Notes: generated from the sequence alone by a model not told the origin. A DNA stretch of 64,000 bases from an uncultured Veillonella sp. (GCF_937981445.1 NZ_CALJON010000034.1:1-64000), one strand, 5' to 3'. Shown: positions 34,137-43,495, counted from the first letter of the stretch. Numbers and translations are program-made.

Positions 34137-34856
34137 ATGAGTTCAAAAATTATTCTTTGTACAGGCGGCGCTCGCAGTGGAAAGAGCGAATTTGCCGAAG
34201 CCTTAGCCAATCAAATAGCTATACATGAGGAGCTACCCGAATATACACATAAGGGGATTGCCGAACAGGTGCATAAGAGTGTACCCGAACAGACCCATGA
34301 GGGAGTTCCCGAGCATACACATAGGGGAACACTGGAACAGACTAGCCTTGTAAAAGGCGGTCATAAAGTGTATGTAGCAACGGGTCAGGCCTTTGATGAG
34401 GAAATGGTAGACCGCATCAAAAAACATAAAGTACGACGTGGAGAATCCTGGACTACTTTTGAGCTACCACATATGTTACAGGACCAATGGTCTAATGTAT
34501 TAGCTGCACCAGGTCAAGTTATACTCGTAGATTGTCTAACTATGTATGTGACAAATGCTCTCTTGCGAATGCCTTCTATGGAGTCGGTTGATTTAGAGTC
34601 TGTGACGAAGGAATTATGTGACGACTTAGAGTGTATTATAGAGAAAACCCATAAGGCCAATAAGACGCTTATTTTCGTTACCAATGAAGTGGGGCAAGGC
34701 ATTGTTCCTGATAATGCGTTAAGCCGTCATTTTAGGGACATATCCGGTATAATTAATCAAAGGGTAGCAGCTCTAGCAGATGAAGTATATTTAACAGTCA
34801 GTGGTATTACTATAGAAATTAAAGCCCGCCAGGTAAATGTAAATACATTAATTTAG
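34137..34856 (+). CDS. cobU: Adenosylcobinamide kinase / adenosylcobinamide-phosphate guanylyltransferase
   Basis: CobU phosphorylates adenosylcobinamide and then transfers GMP to it, activating it for nucleotide-loop assembly. Motifs: P-loop GGARSGKSEFAE near the N-terminus, VYVATGQAFDEEM, ILVDCLTMYVTNAL and TNEVGQGIVPDN with SRHFRDISG. Length 239 exceeds the usual 170-190 because of an insertion right after the P-loop helix. It is built of four and a half 8-residue repeats of the type EQTHEGVP, placed where normal CobU runs straight from the first helix to the second strand. The ATG at 34137 after TTAGGTGACT is preferred to GTG two codons earlier. Confidence 0.94.
   Translation: MSSKIILCTGGARSGKSEFAEALANQIAIHEELPEYTHKGIAEQVHKSVPEQTHEGVPEHTHRGTLEQTSLVKGGHKVYVATGQAFDEEMVDRIKKHKVRRGESWTTFELPHMLQDQWSNVLAAPGQVILVDCLTMYVTNALLRMPSMESVDLESVTKELCDDLECIIEKTHKANKTLIFVTNEVGQGIVPDNALSRHFRDISGIINQRVAALADEVYLTVSGITIEIKARQVNVNTLI
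34239..34346 (+). repeat. 24-base repeats inside cobU
   Basis: Four full 24-base units start at 34239, 34263, 34287 and 34311, with a partial fifth. They encode EYTHKGIA, EQVHKSVP, EQTHEGVP and EHTHRGTL. The period is a multiple of three, so the frame is kept. Confidence 0.88.
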
Positions 34857-34945
34857 CAATTAAATTAGTTGTACAATATTATTCATACTTCATAAAGTAA
34901 ATTCATAGGATAGCATGATAAGATTGGCACAAAGATTTAGGCTAG

Positions 34946-35044
34946 GCTTAAGATAGATTTAAGATAGGCTTAATATAGCCTTAATATAGTCTTAATATAG
35001 GTTTAAGATAGATTTTTGATAGACTTAATATAGATTTTATATAG
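34946..35044 (+). repeat. Nine 11-base tandem repeats upstream of cobQ
   Basis: Nine consecutive 11-base units of the pattern nYTTAAKATAG (for example GCTTAATATAG, ATTTAAGATAG) run without interruption. The last unit ends at the cobQ Shine-Dalgarno sequence, to which it contributes (ATAGGAGGT). An 11-base period is close to one helical turn, so AT-steps are phased on one face of the DNA. Confidence 0.88.
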
Positions 35045-35056
35045 GAGGTAGACTGA

Positions 35057-36592
35057 ATGGCAAAAAAAATTATGCTCCAAGGCACTAGTTCTAATGTAGG
35101 TAAGAGTGTATTGGCTACAGCCTTGTGTCGAATTTTTTATCAACAAGGCTATAAAACAAGTCCTTTTAAGGCTCAAAATATGGCACTCAATTCATATGTT
35201 ACCTTGTGGGGCCATGAAATCGGTCGCGCGCAAGTGGCACAGGCTGAGGCCGCTGGGATTCCTCCTATGGTACAAATGAATCCGGTGTTGTTAAAACCAA
35301 CCGGAAATCAGTCATCTCAAGTTGTTTTGATGGGCAAGCCAGTTGGTGTATATAGTGCTAAAGAGTATCATACAAAATACTCTTTAACAGCGCTCGATAA
35401 AGTAAAAGAAAGTCTTTTATATTTAGATGAACATTTTGAACGCATTGTTATTGAAGGCGCTGGAAGTCCGGCAGAAGTCAATTTAAAAGCTAATGATATT
35501 GTCAATATGAGAGTCGCTAAAATGGCAAATGTTCCGGTCTTATTGGTGGCTGATATTGATCGTGGTGGTGCTATTGCAGCTATTGTAGGCACCTTAGAGC
35601 TTCTAGAACCAGCAGAACGAGAGTTGGTTAAGGGGATTATTATTAATAAATTCCGCGGTGATATTAATTTGTTAACCCCCGCATTAGACTTTATTGAAGA
35701 AAAAACCGGTAAGAAAGTAGTCGGTGTCATTCCGGCTATTGAAAATCTAGATATTGATGAAGAGGATTCAGTAGCATTAGAAGGTCATAGTTATGTAAAA
35801 GACAAGGATCTGACTATTACGGTGATTCAAACGCCTAAAATTTCTAACTTTACTGATTTTGATGCACTGCGCTATGAACCTGATGTGGCCCTTCGTTTCG
35901 TAAAACCAGGCGAGCCCATTGGCCATAGTGATTTAATTATTTTGCCTGGCTCTAAAAATACCTTAGCTGATTTAGCCTATTTAAAAAATGCTGGCTATAA
36001 AGAAGAAATAGACGCACTCGTTAATAAAGGTGTACCTGTTATTGGTATTTGTGGGGGCTATCAAATGTTAGGCACTCAATTGCATGATCCTCAAGGTGTA
36101 GAAGGACCGGTAGCACAGATGGAGGGCTTAGGTTTATTGCCCATGATTACTACCATGACTGACCAAAAATTAACTCATCAAGTAAATTTTGACGCACCTG
36201 CCATAGACTTTTTAGGCGCTCGTTTTAGTGGCCACGCTATGAAAGGCTATGAAATTCACATGGGCCGTACTGAATTTATGGAAGAATTAGATCATCCATT
36301 TCATATAAAAACACGCAGCAATGAAATAGCAGACGAGTTAGATGGTGGGATTAGCAAATCACAGCGGATTATGGGCACTTATATTCACGGTGTATTTGAT
36401 AATGACGCATTTCGTCATTTTATTTTAGACCAATTGCGCAAGGAAAAGGGCTTACCAATCATTCAGCGGACATTTAATTATTTTGACCATAAAGAAGCGG
36501 CCTATGACCGTTTGGCTCATATTGTGGCCGAGCATTTAGATTTAGATTATATTAATTCTTTATTTGAGGAGCCAGATGTATGGAATGGTTAA
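35057..36592 (+). CDS. cobQ: Cobyric acid synthase
   Basis: CobQ amidates four carboxylates of adenosylcobyrinic acid diamide using glutamine and ATP. The N-terminal ATPase part begins KIMLQGTSSNVGKSVLATAL and includes QNMALNSYVT and LLVADIDRGGA. The C-terminal glutaminase domain has the nucleophile in GICGGYQMLG (Cys near residue 332) and a late GTYIHGVFD histidine. Length 511 is normal. GGAGGT lies 9 bases before the ATG. The stop overlaps the start of cbiB by 13 bases. Confidence 0.97.
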   Translation: MAKKIMLQGTSSNVGKSVLATALCRIFYQQGYKTSPFKAQNMALNSYVTLWGHEIGRAQVAQAEAAGIPPMVQMNPVLLKPTGNQSSQVVLMGKPVGVYSAKEYHTKYSLTALDKVKESLLYLDEHFERIVIEGAGSPAEVNLKANDIVNMRVAKMANVPVLLVADIDRGGAIAAIVGTLELLEPAERELVKGIIINKFRGDINLLTPALDFIEEKTGKKVVGVIPAIENLDIDEEDSVALEGHSYVKDKDLTITVIQTPKISNFTDFDALRYEPDVALRFVKPGEPIGHSDLIILPGSKNTLADLAYLKNAGYKEEIDALVNKGVPVIGICGGYQMLGTQLHDPQGVEGPVAQMEGLGLLPMITTMTDQKLTHQVNFDAPAIDFLGARFSGHAMKGYEIHMGRTEFMEELDHPFHIKTRSNEIADELDGGISKSQRIMGTYIHGVFDNDAFRHFILDQLRKEKGLPIIQRTFNYFDHKEAAYDRLAHIVAEHLDLDYINSLFEEPDVWNG

Positions 36593-37560
36593 TTAATAAT
36601 TCCCATTATCTAATTCCATTATGGGCCTTTTTATTGGACTGCTTACTAGGTGATCCTCACACAAAATACCATCCTGTAGCACTTATAGGGCGCTGCATTG
36701 GGTATTATGAAAAACGGCTTTATAAGATTAAAGACACACCTAAGCAACAACTTTTCCATGGATTTTTGACTGTTGTACTAGTTATTTTTACAGTACTTAT
36801 TATCGCCTTTTTATTGCAACTCATAGGAGGCACCTTAAATCCTTGGATAGGCTATGCAGTGGATGTGGTACTATTGTATATTGCTATTAGTCCGCGCAGT
36901 TTAGGTGGTGCGGGCTTAGAAATTGCTGATTTGTTACGTCAAAATAATATAGATAAAGCAAGACAACGTGTAAGTTATATTGTGGGGCGCAAAACGAGTG
37001 ATTTAGATGAAGGTGAAATCACCCGTGCTACAGTTGAAACAGTGGCCGAAAATACCGTAGATGGCATTATAGCGCCGCTCCTGTTCTTTGCACTTTTTGG
37101 TAGCTTGGGAGCCATCTTTTACCGCACTGTTAATACACTAGATTCCATGCTTGGCTATAAAAATGAACGGTACTTGCTCTTTGGTCGAGTAGCTGCTCGC
37201 CTTGACGATGTGGCTAATTACATACCGGCACGGCTTACCTTTCTTTTATATGTACTTTCGGCGGCCATACTTCGGCACGATTGGAAGGCTGCTTTACATA
37301 TAACATTTCGTGACGCTCATAAGCATCCCAGTCCCAATGGAGGTTATGCAGAAGCACCGGTGGCTGGGGCGCTGCATATTCGCTTGGGGGGCTATAATAC
37401 ATATGGTGAAATAACTAGTTTTAGAGCCTATATGGGAGACCCTAAGAACCCCTTGCGAGCCTATCATATTGTAAAAACAGTGGGTTTAATGTATATTTGT
37501 ACTCTCTTAGGGATTGTTGTAAGTATGGTACTTTCAAAATTCGTATTAAGCTTATTTTAA
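36580..37560 (+). CDS. cbiB: Adenosylcobinamide-phosphate synthase
   Basis: CbiB (CobD in the aerobic nomenclature) attaches aminopropanol phosphate to adenosylcobyric acid in the membrane. The N-terminal LDCLLGDPHTKYHPVALIGR, central GRKTSDLDEGEITRATVETV with AENTVDGIIAPL, and C-terminal HPSPNGGYAEAPVAGAL are diagnostic. Several hydrophobic helices are present. Length 326 is normal. The ATG overlaps cobQ; a GGAGCC-like site inside cobQ precedes it. Confidence 0.95.
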   Translation: MEWLINNSHYLIPLWAFLLDCLLGDPHTKYHPVALIGRCIGYYEKRLYKIKDTPKQQLFHGFLTVVLVIFTVLIIAFLLQLIGGTLNPWIGYAVDVVLLYIAISPRSLGGAGLEIADLLRQNNIDKARQRVSYIVGRKTSDLDEGEITRATVETVAENTVDGIIAPLLFFALFGSLGAIFYRTVNTLDSMLGYKNERYLLFGRVAARLDDVANYIPARLTFLLYVLSAAILRHDWKAALHITFRDAHKHPSPNGGYAEAPVAGALHIRLGGYNTYGEITSFRAYMGDPKNPLRAYHIVKTVGLMYICTLLGIVVSMVLSKFVLSLF

Positions 37561-37595
37561 TAATTTCTATTTGAAGTCTAAGAAAGGATATATGC

Positions 37596-38351
37596 ATGAA
37601 TGCTTTTTTTGTGGGTTTGCAATTTTTAACCCGATTAAAATTAGTGAATCAAACGGAATGGAACATAGAAGATTTTGGAAAAAGCGTTGTGTACTTTCCT
37701 TTAGTAGGTGCTATCATTGGGGCTTTTCTAGTTGCCTTGTGGTATGTATTAAGTCCTTTAATACCAATCTCCCTATTAGGTCTAGGGCTTGTTATTTTTG
37801 AATTTCTTTTCACTGGTGGTCTGCATGCAGATGGCTTTATGGATACTTGTGATGGTCTGTTTTCTGGCCGTGATAAAGAGCGTAAATTAGCTATAATGAA
37901 GGATAGTCGTGTAGGCTCTAATGGAGTAGTGGGCTTTGTATTTTTAGTTCTATTAAAATGGCAGCTCTTAGTAGCCATGCCAAGTCAATACATATATGAA
38001 TTGCTATTTATAATGCCCTTGCTAAGTCGTTATGGTTTAACCTTGAGCATTCGCCTATTCCCATATGCGCGACCAGAAGGTATGGGGAAAGCCTTTGCTA
38101 TCTATTCCCCTAAATCCACTTTGTGGTGGGCCAGCTTTATGGCCCTCTTGCCAGTCGTATATTTTGGCTGGCATTACTTAATACTTTTTAGTGCTATGCT
38201 AGGTATTAATTTATGGTTGAATCATTTTATAACTAAGCAAATTGATGGTGTTACAGGTGATACCTACGGCTTTGTAGTCGAAACGAGTGAGGTTTTATTT
38301 ATTTTACTAATGCTACTACTCATAGATAGTAGCAAGTATATTTTGCTTTAG
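37596..38351 (+). CDS. cobS: Adenosylcobinamide-GDP ribazoletransferase
   Basis: CobS joins alpha-ribazole or its phosphate to adenosylcobinamide-GDP, completing the nucleotide loop. It is an integral membrane enzyme. The family segment GGLHADGFMDTCDGLFSG with KLAIMKDSRVGSNGVVGF is intact, and several hydrophobic helices follow. Length 251 is usual. AGAAAGGATAT precedes the ATG, 35 bases after cbiB. A second ORF (37571-37801) in another frame across its start is considered a shadow. Confidence 0.95.
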   Translation: MNAFFVGLQFLTRLKLVNQTEWNIEDFGKSVVYFPLVGAIIGAFLVALWYVLSPLIPISLLGLGLVIFEFLFTGGLHADGFMDTCDGLFSGRDKERKLAIMKDSRVGSNGVVGFVFLVLLKWQLLVAMPSQYIYELLFIMPLLSRYGLTLSIRLFPYARPEGMGKAFAIYSPKSTLWWASFMALLPVVYFGWHYLILFSAMLGINLWLNHFITKQIDGVTGDTYGFVVETSEVLFILLMLLLIDSSKYILL

Positions 38352-38361
38352 GAGGCTCGGT

Positions 38362-39414
38362 GTGTTACATATTGTAAAATCACCAGGATCTTGTGGTGAA
38401 CTTATACAGGGCGCCATTGATGGACAACATTTTTTAGTTACATGCCCTATTAACCGGTACTCCTATGCCCTGAGCGGGGAGCATTTAAGAGCTTCGCTAA
38501 GCAATGATAATTTAAGTGAGTGCTTACGCGCTTTTCTAAGCGATGGGCATTTAAGTGAACATTTAAATGGCATGTGCAGTCAATTAGAAGTAGGCCTTGC
38601 AGGACATGACATGATGTCATCTTTGTTACGAAGTAGGGCTTGGGAAGAAATGATATTGCGTCTAAAAAGTAAGCAGCTACCGAGGTTACAGCCTAAAGGA
38701 AATCAAATGATGCGCCTATTAGGATATGATAGTAAAATAGATGAGCAAATTATATGTGTTTCTGAATTACCTCAGGGCAAAGGTTTGGCCTCTAGTAGCG
38801 CTGATTTAAGCGCCATTGCTATGGCGGCCAGTTTATTGAAAGAGAAGGCATTATCTTATAAAGACTTAGAGCGTTTGTGCTTAATGGTTGAGCCCAGTGA
38901 TGCGTCTTTTTATCCAGGGGTTGTACAATTTGACTATAAAAAGGGTACTATTACTAAAGAGTTAGGTTTACTACCACCATTACAATTATTAATTTTCGAT
39001 AAAGGTGGCATGATTGATACAGTTCGTTTTAATGCACAAGTAGATTTAGAGTATAAAATTAAGCAAAAAGAAGAGGTCGTCTTAAACGCCTTGCAATTAC
39101 TTGAGAAAGGTCTTCGCTTACAGGATTTACGGCGTATTGGGGAAGCCGCAACGCTAAGCGCGATAGCTAATCAAGAGATTTTATACAAACCAGAATTAAA
39201 TGATTGTATAGGGCTAGCCGAAAAACTAGATAGCTATGGCATTGTCATTGCTCACAGTGGGACTGTATTGGCCTTTATGTTTGATCCTCAACGAAATCTT
39301 ACGAGTGCAGTGGAGTTGATAGTAAAAAAATGTCCCACCTTGGCCTATTTTGATACAGTATACTCTACAAATGAAGGCCTTACGTATGATACAATAAATG
39401 ATGTAAAGCGTTAA
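38362..39414 (+). CDS. pduX: PduX-like L-threonine kinase
   Basis: PduX phosphorylates L-threonine to supply the aminopropanol linker of cobalamin. As a GHMP kinase it shows the start PGSCGELIQGAIDGQHFLV, the ATP loop ELPQGKGLASSSADLSAIA (about 135-153) and a C-terminal GIVIAHSGTVLAFMFD. Length 350 is longer than the usual 290-310 because of a segment (about 34-75) built of 13-residue repeats of the EHLRASLS type. The GTG start lies after TAGGAGGCTCG. The neighbour CobD decarboxylates its product, a well-known pairing. Confidence 0.92.
   Translation: MLHIVKSPGSCGELIQGAIDGQHFLVTCPINRYSYALSGEHLRASLSNDNLSECLRAFLSDGHLSEHLNGMCSQLEVGLAGHDMMSSLLRSRAWEEMILRLKSKQLPRLQPKGNQMMRLLGYDSKIDEQIICVSELPQGKGLASSSADLSAIAMAASLLKEKALSYKDLERLCLMVEPSDASFYPGVVQFDYKKGTITKELGLLPPLQLLIFDKGGMIDTVRFNAQVDLEYKIKQKEEVVLNALQLLEKGLRLQDLRRIGEAATLSAIANQEILYKPELNDCIGLAEKLDSYGIVIAHSGTVLAFMFDPQRNLTSAVELIVKKCPTLAYFDTVYSTNEGLTYDTINDVKR
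38479..38571 (+). repeat. 39-base repeats inside pduX
   Basis: Two full 39-base units start at 38479 and 38518, and a partial third at 38557. The full units encode EHLRASLSNDNLS and ECLRAFLSDGHLS; the third begins EHLNG. The reading frame is preserved. Confidence 0.82.
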
Positions 39415-39446
39415 CGTTAATCTAAGTTTGTAAGGAGGTAAAGAGC

Positions 39447-40763
39447 ATGAGTAAGGCAATTCATGGAGGTAATATATATGAATTTGCTAAAGCCCATAAT
39501 CTACCAATGGAGCAAATTTTAGATTTTAGCGCCAATATTAATCCCATAGGTATGAGTCCTATAGGCTTAGAGGCTATGACGAAGGCGCTTACACAGTGCA
39601 TACATTATCCTGATATTCACAATGAAGAATTAATGACAGTAATAAGTGAGCGATTTAATTTACCCACATCGCAGATTGCTTTAGGCAATGGTGCATCAGA
39701 ACTTTTATATGCACTCATGAAGGTTTTGCCATGTGAGACAGTGTATGTGCCAGCGCCTGGTTTTTCAGAATATACTAAGGCTGCTCAATGCTATGGGAAA
39801 ACACTTCGTACGTATTCAATCGACTCCTTAGGTGGCCTGCAAAACGTATGGCCCTTACCTAATACACAAAATTTGAACATTGCCTATGATACGAAGCATA
39901 CTAACCAACTACATGGCACAAAATATACTAGCCAACTACATGGCAGGAAATATACTAGCCAATTACATGGCGCGAAATATGCTAGTCCGCTAGATGATAT
40001 AAAATCTATTAGCCCGCAAGATGGCACAGAACGTGATAAACTGCTATATAATAAGCACGATGCTAGATTGTTACAGGACGTGCCAGGTGCTCTATGTATC
40101 ATAGGAAATCCTAACAATCCCGATGGCAGTTTAATTGATACGGTTCAGTTTAAAGAGTATGTAGCCCAAGCACAGGCAGCGGGCCTATATATATTAGTGG
40201 ATGAATCATTTATAGAATTTACGGACGAAACACAGACTGTGCGGCAGTTATGTAAATCCTTTCCTAATTTATTAGTACTTCATTCGCTGACTAAATTTTA
40301 TGCCGTTCCGGGGTTACGCTTAGGCGCTCTTTTTGGATCCGAAAAGGTAATTGATTTAATACAAGCTAGCTTACCTGCTTGGTCGGTAAATCGATTAGCT
40401 CAAGTCTATGGGGCACAGGCCTTGCAAGATACAGCCTATGTGAAAGAGAGCAAGGACTATGTAAAAGAAGAAAAACAACGATTTTATATGGCTTTACAAG
40501 AGTTTCCTTTTTTACAGGTAATTGAGCCATCAGTAAACTTTATATTACTGCGCTGGCTTCCCAAAGAGCCTACATTAGGAAATTTTATGGCCTATATGAA
40601 TCGTCATCATATTATGCTGCGAAACTGTGAGGCCTATGAAGGCTTAGGTACAGGTTGGTTTCGCTTAGCGATTAAGAAAAAAGAAGAAAACAATGTATTA
40701 CTTTCATATGTAAAGGAGTATGGTAATGAACACAATTTATTTAGTACGTCATGGACAGACTGA
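39447..40763 (+). CDS. cobD: L-threonine-O-3-phosphate decarboxylase
   Basis: CobD, a PLP enzyme of the HisC-like aminotransferase fold, decarboxylates threonine phosphate to aminopropanol phosphate. Seen: HGGNIYEFAK, DFSANINPIGMSP, ALGNGASELLYALM, IGNPNNPDGSLID, VDESFIEF, and the PLP lysine in HSLTKFYAVPGLRLG. Length 438 exceeds the usual 350-370. The excess is a block of 9-residue repeats of the TKYTSQLHG type (about residues 149-193) between the small-domain strand and the NPNNPDG loop. AAGGAGGTAAAG precedes the ATG. Its 3' end overlaps cobC. Confidence 0.94.
   Translation: MSKAIHGGNIYEFAKAHNLPMEQILDFSANINPIGMSPIGLEAMTKALTQCIHYPDIHNEELMTVISERFNLPTSQIALGNGASELLYALMKVLPCETVYVPAPGFSEYTKAAQCYGKTLRTYSIDSLGGLQNVWPLPNTQNLNIAYDTKHTNQLHGTKYTSQLHGRKYTSQLHGAKYASPLDDIKSISPQDGTERDKLLYNKHDARLLQDVPGALCIIGNPNNPDGSLIDTVQFKEYVAQAQAAGLYILVDESFIEFTDETQTVRQLCKSFPNLLVLHSLTKFYAVPGLRLGALFGSEKVIDLIQASLPAWSVNRLAQVYGAQALQDTAYVKESKDYVKEEKQRFYMALQEFPFLQVIEPSVNFILLRWLPKEPTLGNFMAYMNRHHIMLRNCEAYEGLGTGWFRLAIKKKEENNVLLSYVKEYGNEHNLFSTSWTD
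39891..40025 (+). repeat. 27-base repeats inside cobD
   Basis: Five 27-base units start at 39891, 39918, 39945, 39972 and 39999. Units two and three differ by only a few bases, while four and five have diverged. They encode TKHTNQLHG, TKYTSQLHG, RKYTSQLHG, AKYASPLDD and IKSISPQDG. Confidence 0.9.
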
Positions 40764-41355
40764 TTGGAATAATCAAGGCTTATATCAAGGGCATACTAAT
40801 GTGCCGCTTAATTCATTAGGTCTTAAACAAGCTAAAGCGGTAGCAGAAGTATTGAAACCAGTCCATTTTGATAGTATTATTGCTAGCGATTTAGATCGGG
40901 CCCGCATTACGGCAGAATATATTTACGAAGGTCGTAATGTATCTTTTAAAACAGATAAGCGCTTGCAAGAAATAAATTTCGGCGAATGGGAAGGTTTGAC
41001 ATATAATCAAATTGAAGAAAAATGGCCTAATGGTATTTTTACTATGTACCGTACGCCCGAAAGATTAAGTCTTCCTAAGGGGGAGACCTTTAAAGAAGTA
41101 CAAACTCGAGCTTGGCATGCTGTAAGCGATGAAATGAATGAAGTTGGGGAAGATAAAACCATCTTGGTAGTAGCTCATGGTGGCACTAATCGCACAATAA
41201 TTTGTAAGATTTTAAACTTACCACTTCATTATTCCTGGAATTTTAGCCAAGGCAATACATCGATTACTAAATTGCAGTATTTCGGTTCTGGCGAAGATGA
41301 TCATAATATTTTAAATTTCTTGAATGATACAAAACATTTAGATACAATTAAGTAA
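40726..41355 (+). CDS. cobC: Histidine phosphatase, probable alpha-ribazole phosphatase
   Basis: The protein belongs to the phosphoglycerate-mutase-like phosphatases: LVRHGQTDWN carries the catalytic His near residue 9, with LQEINFGEWEG and VVAHGGTNR supplying the other site residues. In this position, overlapping cobD and last in the cobalamin cluster, its likely job is removal of the phosphate from alpha-ribazole phosphate or adenosylcobalamin phosphate. Length 209 is usual. The ATG at 40726 is preferred because AAGGAG lies 8 bases before it; the earlier ATG at 40720 is too close. General sugar phosphatase activity cannot be excluded from sequence. Confidence 0.85.
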   Translation: MNTIYLVRHGQTDWNNQGLYQGHTNVPLNSLGLKQAKAVAEVLKPVHFDSIIASDLDRARITAEYIYEGRNVSFKTDKRLQEINFGEWEGLTYNQIEEKWPNGIFTMYRTPERLSLPKGETFKEVQTRAWHAVSDEMNEVGEDKTILVVAHGGTNRTIICKILNLPLHYSWNFSQGNTSITKLQYFGSGEDDHNILNFLNDTKHLDTIK

Positions 41356-41385
41356 AGATGGTGATTTTATCATCGAAAATTAGGG

Positions 41386-41418
41386 AATAGTAATTATGAA
41401 CATAATTACTATTTTTTA
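41386..41418 (+). terminator. Terminator after the cobalamin cluster
   Basis: TAGTAATTAT pairs with ATAATTACTA across a GAAC loop, followed by six T. It lies about 30 bases after cobC. Confidence 0.88.
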
Positions 41419-41518
41419 ATGGAATTGATTTTGCATTCACTATATGGCTCTATGGTGCATTTCATCATATTACAGGGCATTATAGAGACATGGACATTAT
41501 ATAAAGTAAGGGGATATA

Positions 41519-42265
41519 ATGAGACTTCGTTTAGATAAATTTCTAGCACATAAAGCATTCGGCACTCGCAAGGAAGTGCATGGCCTCATTAAGCAGGGCA
41601 TGGTGACAGTAAATGATGTGGTAGCAAAGAAAAAAGATCAAAGTATAAATACAGATACTGATGTGGTAGTTGTCAATGGACAAGTGGTTTCAACTCAAAT
41701 GGTGTATTATGTGAAATTTAATAAACCAGCTGGTTATATTTGTGCTGCCTATGACCGATATGATGCGACGGTTATGGACATTTTGCCACCTGAGTATAAA
41801 ACCTTAGAAGTGTATCCAGTGGGGCGTCTTGATAAAGATACAGAAGGCTTGCTCTTACTTACTAATGATGGTAATTGGGCCCATCGCATAATCAATGGTA
41901 AGAAGGACATTCCCAAAGTCTATTATGTGGAATACAAAGGTCAATTAAGTGATGAGGGACTTAAACGTATAACAGAAGGGCTCGTACTAGGTGATGGAAC
42001 CCAGTGTAAGGCAGCTCATATTGAACTACTAGGACCAGTCATATCAGACGAGAGGGCAGTAGAAGATGTTGTGAGCAGTGAAATTTATAGTGCCAAATTA
42101 ACTATTACGGAAGGAAAGTTTCATCAAGTAAAGCGCATGATTGGTGCCGCTGGTGGTGAAGTGGTGTATTTGAAGCGTTTATCTATTGGTTCTTTCACTT
42201 TGGAAGGAATTGAAGAAACCGGCGATTTTCTACTTTTAGACGCTAATGAAGTAGAAAGTATATAG
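41519..42265 (+). CDS. rsuA: RsuA-family 16S rRNA pseudouridine synthase
   Basis: An S4 RNA-binding domain (RLDKFLAHKAFGTRKEVHGL, residues 3-22) precedes the pseudouridine synthase domain. The catalytic aspartate lies in YPVGRLDKDTEGLLLLTNDG (about 99-118), and KPAGYICA and GKFHQVKRMIGA are further family marks. RsuA modifies position 516 of 16S rRNA; the RluB/RluE relatives act elsewhere, so the site is inferred. Length 248 is normal. AAGGGGATATA precedes the ATG, and it appears monocistronic. Confidence 0.88.
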   Translation: MRLRLDKFLAHKAFGTRKEVHGLIKQGMVTVNDVVAKKKDQSINTDTDVVVVNGQVVSTQMVYYVKFNKPAGYICAAYDRYDATVMDILPPEYKTLEVYPVGRLDKDTEGLLLLTNDGNWAHRIINGKKDIPKVYYVEYKGQLSDEGLKRITEGLVLGDGTQCKAAHIELLGPVISDERAVEDVVSSEIYSAKLTITEGKFHQVKRMIGAAGGEVVYLKRLSIGSFTLEGIEETGDFLLLDANEVESI

Positions 42266-42370
42266 GGGCACGCAAAGTAAATGAAGGTAAGACAGGTAAA
42301 AAGTAATAGTCAAAATCGTGTTTTTGTGGTATCATTAAATGAAAAATTTTTAAGTTAAGGGAGTCTTTTT

Positions 42371-43480
42371 ATGAATGGGTTACGTCGTTTACAAGACTTT
42401 TTAAAAAATAAAAATTATGATGCTAGTATACTTATTAGTGAAACAAATCTGCGTTATTTTACAGGGTTTACAGGCACTACGGCGGTTGCTTTTGTTACAC
42501 AAAATAAAGCATATCTAATTACTGATAGCCGCTATCGTATTCAAGCAACGAATCAATGTGAAGGCTATACCGTTATTCAATATGAAGATACTGTATGGGC
42601 CACCATAAAGCAGCTCATTGAAACCGAAGCACTATCCATTAAGATTTGTGTTATTGAAGGTGGCTATATGCCGGTGGATACCTATGAGAAGCTCAGTGCC
42701 GTGGTAAGTAATATTGAGCAGTTTAAATCTGAAAAATTTGCCTTATTACGCGCTGTGAAACGTGATGATGAGCTACTACTTATGCGTCACGCTGCTAAGA
42801 TTGCAGATGAGGCCTTTGCGGCCATGCTACCTCAGTTAAAAGTGGGCATGACTGAAAATGAGGCACGCATTATTTTAGAAAAAGAAATGCTCTTGCGAGG
42901 CTCTGAAGAGGTGTCTTTTCAAACTATAGTGGCTTCTGGACATCGTTCCAATATGCCTCATGGAGTGGCATCAGATAAAGTAATTGAATCTGGTGATTTT
43001 GTTACCTTTGACTTTGGTGCTGTGTATAAGGGATATCATTCTGATATGACGCGCACAATCGTGATGGGGAAAGCATCAGATTTTCAAAAATATATTTACA
43101 ATGTGGTCTTGCAGTCTCAGCTCAATGGCTTAAAGGCTGTAAAGGCAGGTATAAGCGGCAAAGAATTAGATGCCGCTTGTCGTCAAAATTTTCTTGACCA
43201 AGAGGATTTGAAAGACCTAATATATCAACATGGCACTGGTCATGGCGTGGGCCTTGATATTCATGAAGAGCCCGTAGCTTCTATAAAATCTGAATCTACA
43301 TTAGAAGCTAACATGATTGTAACTATTGAACCAGGTATCTACTTAGAAGGCCAATATACTATTGGTGGTCTCACCGGTGGTGACTGTGGGCTTCGCATTG
43401 AAGATAGTGTTATTGTTACTGACGAGGGTTGTGAAATAATTACGCACACCTCGAAGGAATTAATAGAATTAGAAGGTTAA
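42371..43480 (+). CDS. pepP: M24-family Xaa-Pro aminopeptidase
   Basis: The peptidase removes N-terminal residues preceding proline. An N-terminal creatinase-like domain (about 1-125) is followed by the pita-bread domain with metal ligands in FDFGAVYKGYHSDMTRT (two Asp), HGTGHGVGLDIHEEP (His), and IEPGIYL and GLRIEDSV (two Glu). Length 369 is typical of Firmicute enzymes. The neighbour efp, 15 bases downstream, makes the known pepP-efp pair. TTAAGGGAGTC precedes the ATG. Confidence 0.93.
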   Translation: MNGLRRLQDFLKNKNYDASILISETNLRYFTGFTGTTAVAFVTQNKAYLITDSRYRIQATNQCEGYTVIQYEDTVWATIKQLIETEALSIKICVIEGGYMPVDTYEKLSAVVSNIEQFKSEKFALLRAVKRDDELLLMRHAAKIADEAFAAMLPQLKVGMTENEARIILEKEMLLRGSEEVSFQTIVASGHRSNMPHGVASDKVIESGDFVTFDFGAVYKGYHSDMTRTIVMGKASDFQKYIYNVVLQSQLNGLKAVKAGISGKELDAACRQNFLDQEDLKDLIYQHGTGHGVGLDIHEEPVASIKSESTLEANMIVTIEPGIYLEGQYTIGGLTGGDCGLRIEDSVIVTDEGCEIITHTSKELIELEG

Positions 43481-43495
43481 ACGGAGGGATTTTAA

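Noticed and set aside
34946..35044. CRISPR-like array
   Set aside because: Units are only 11 bases, contiguous and without spacers.
37571..37801. ORF overlapping the start of cobS
   Set aside because: It lies in another frame of cobS, whose motifs are complete.
39891..40025. CRISPR-like array
   Set aside because: The 27-base units are contiguous, degenerate and in frame within cobD; there are no unique spacers and no cas genes.
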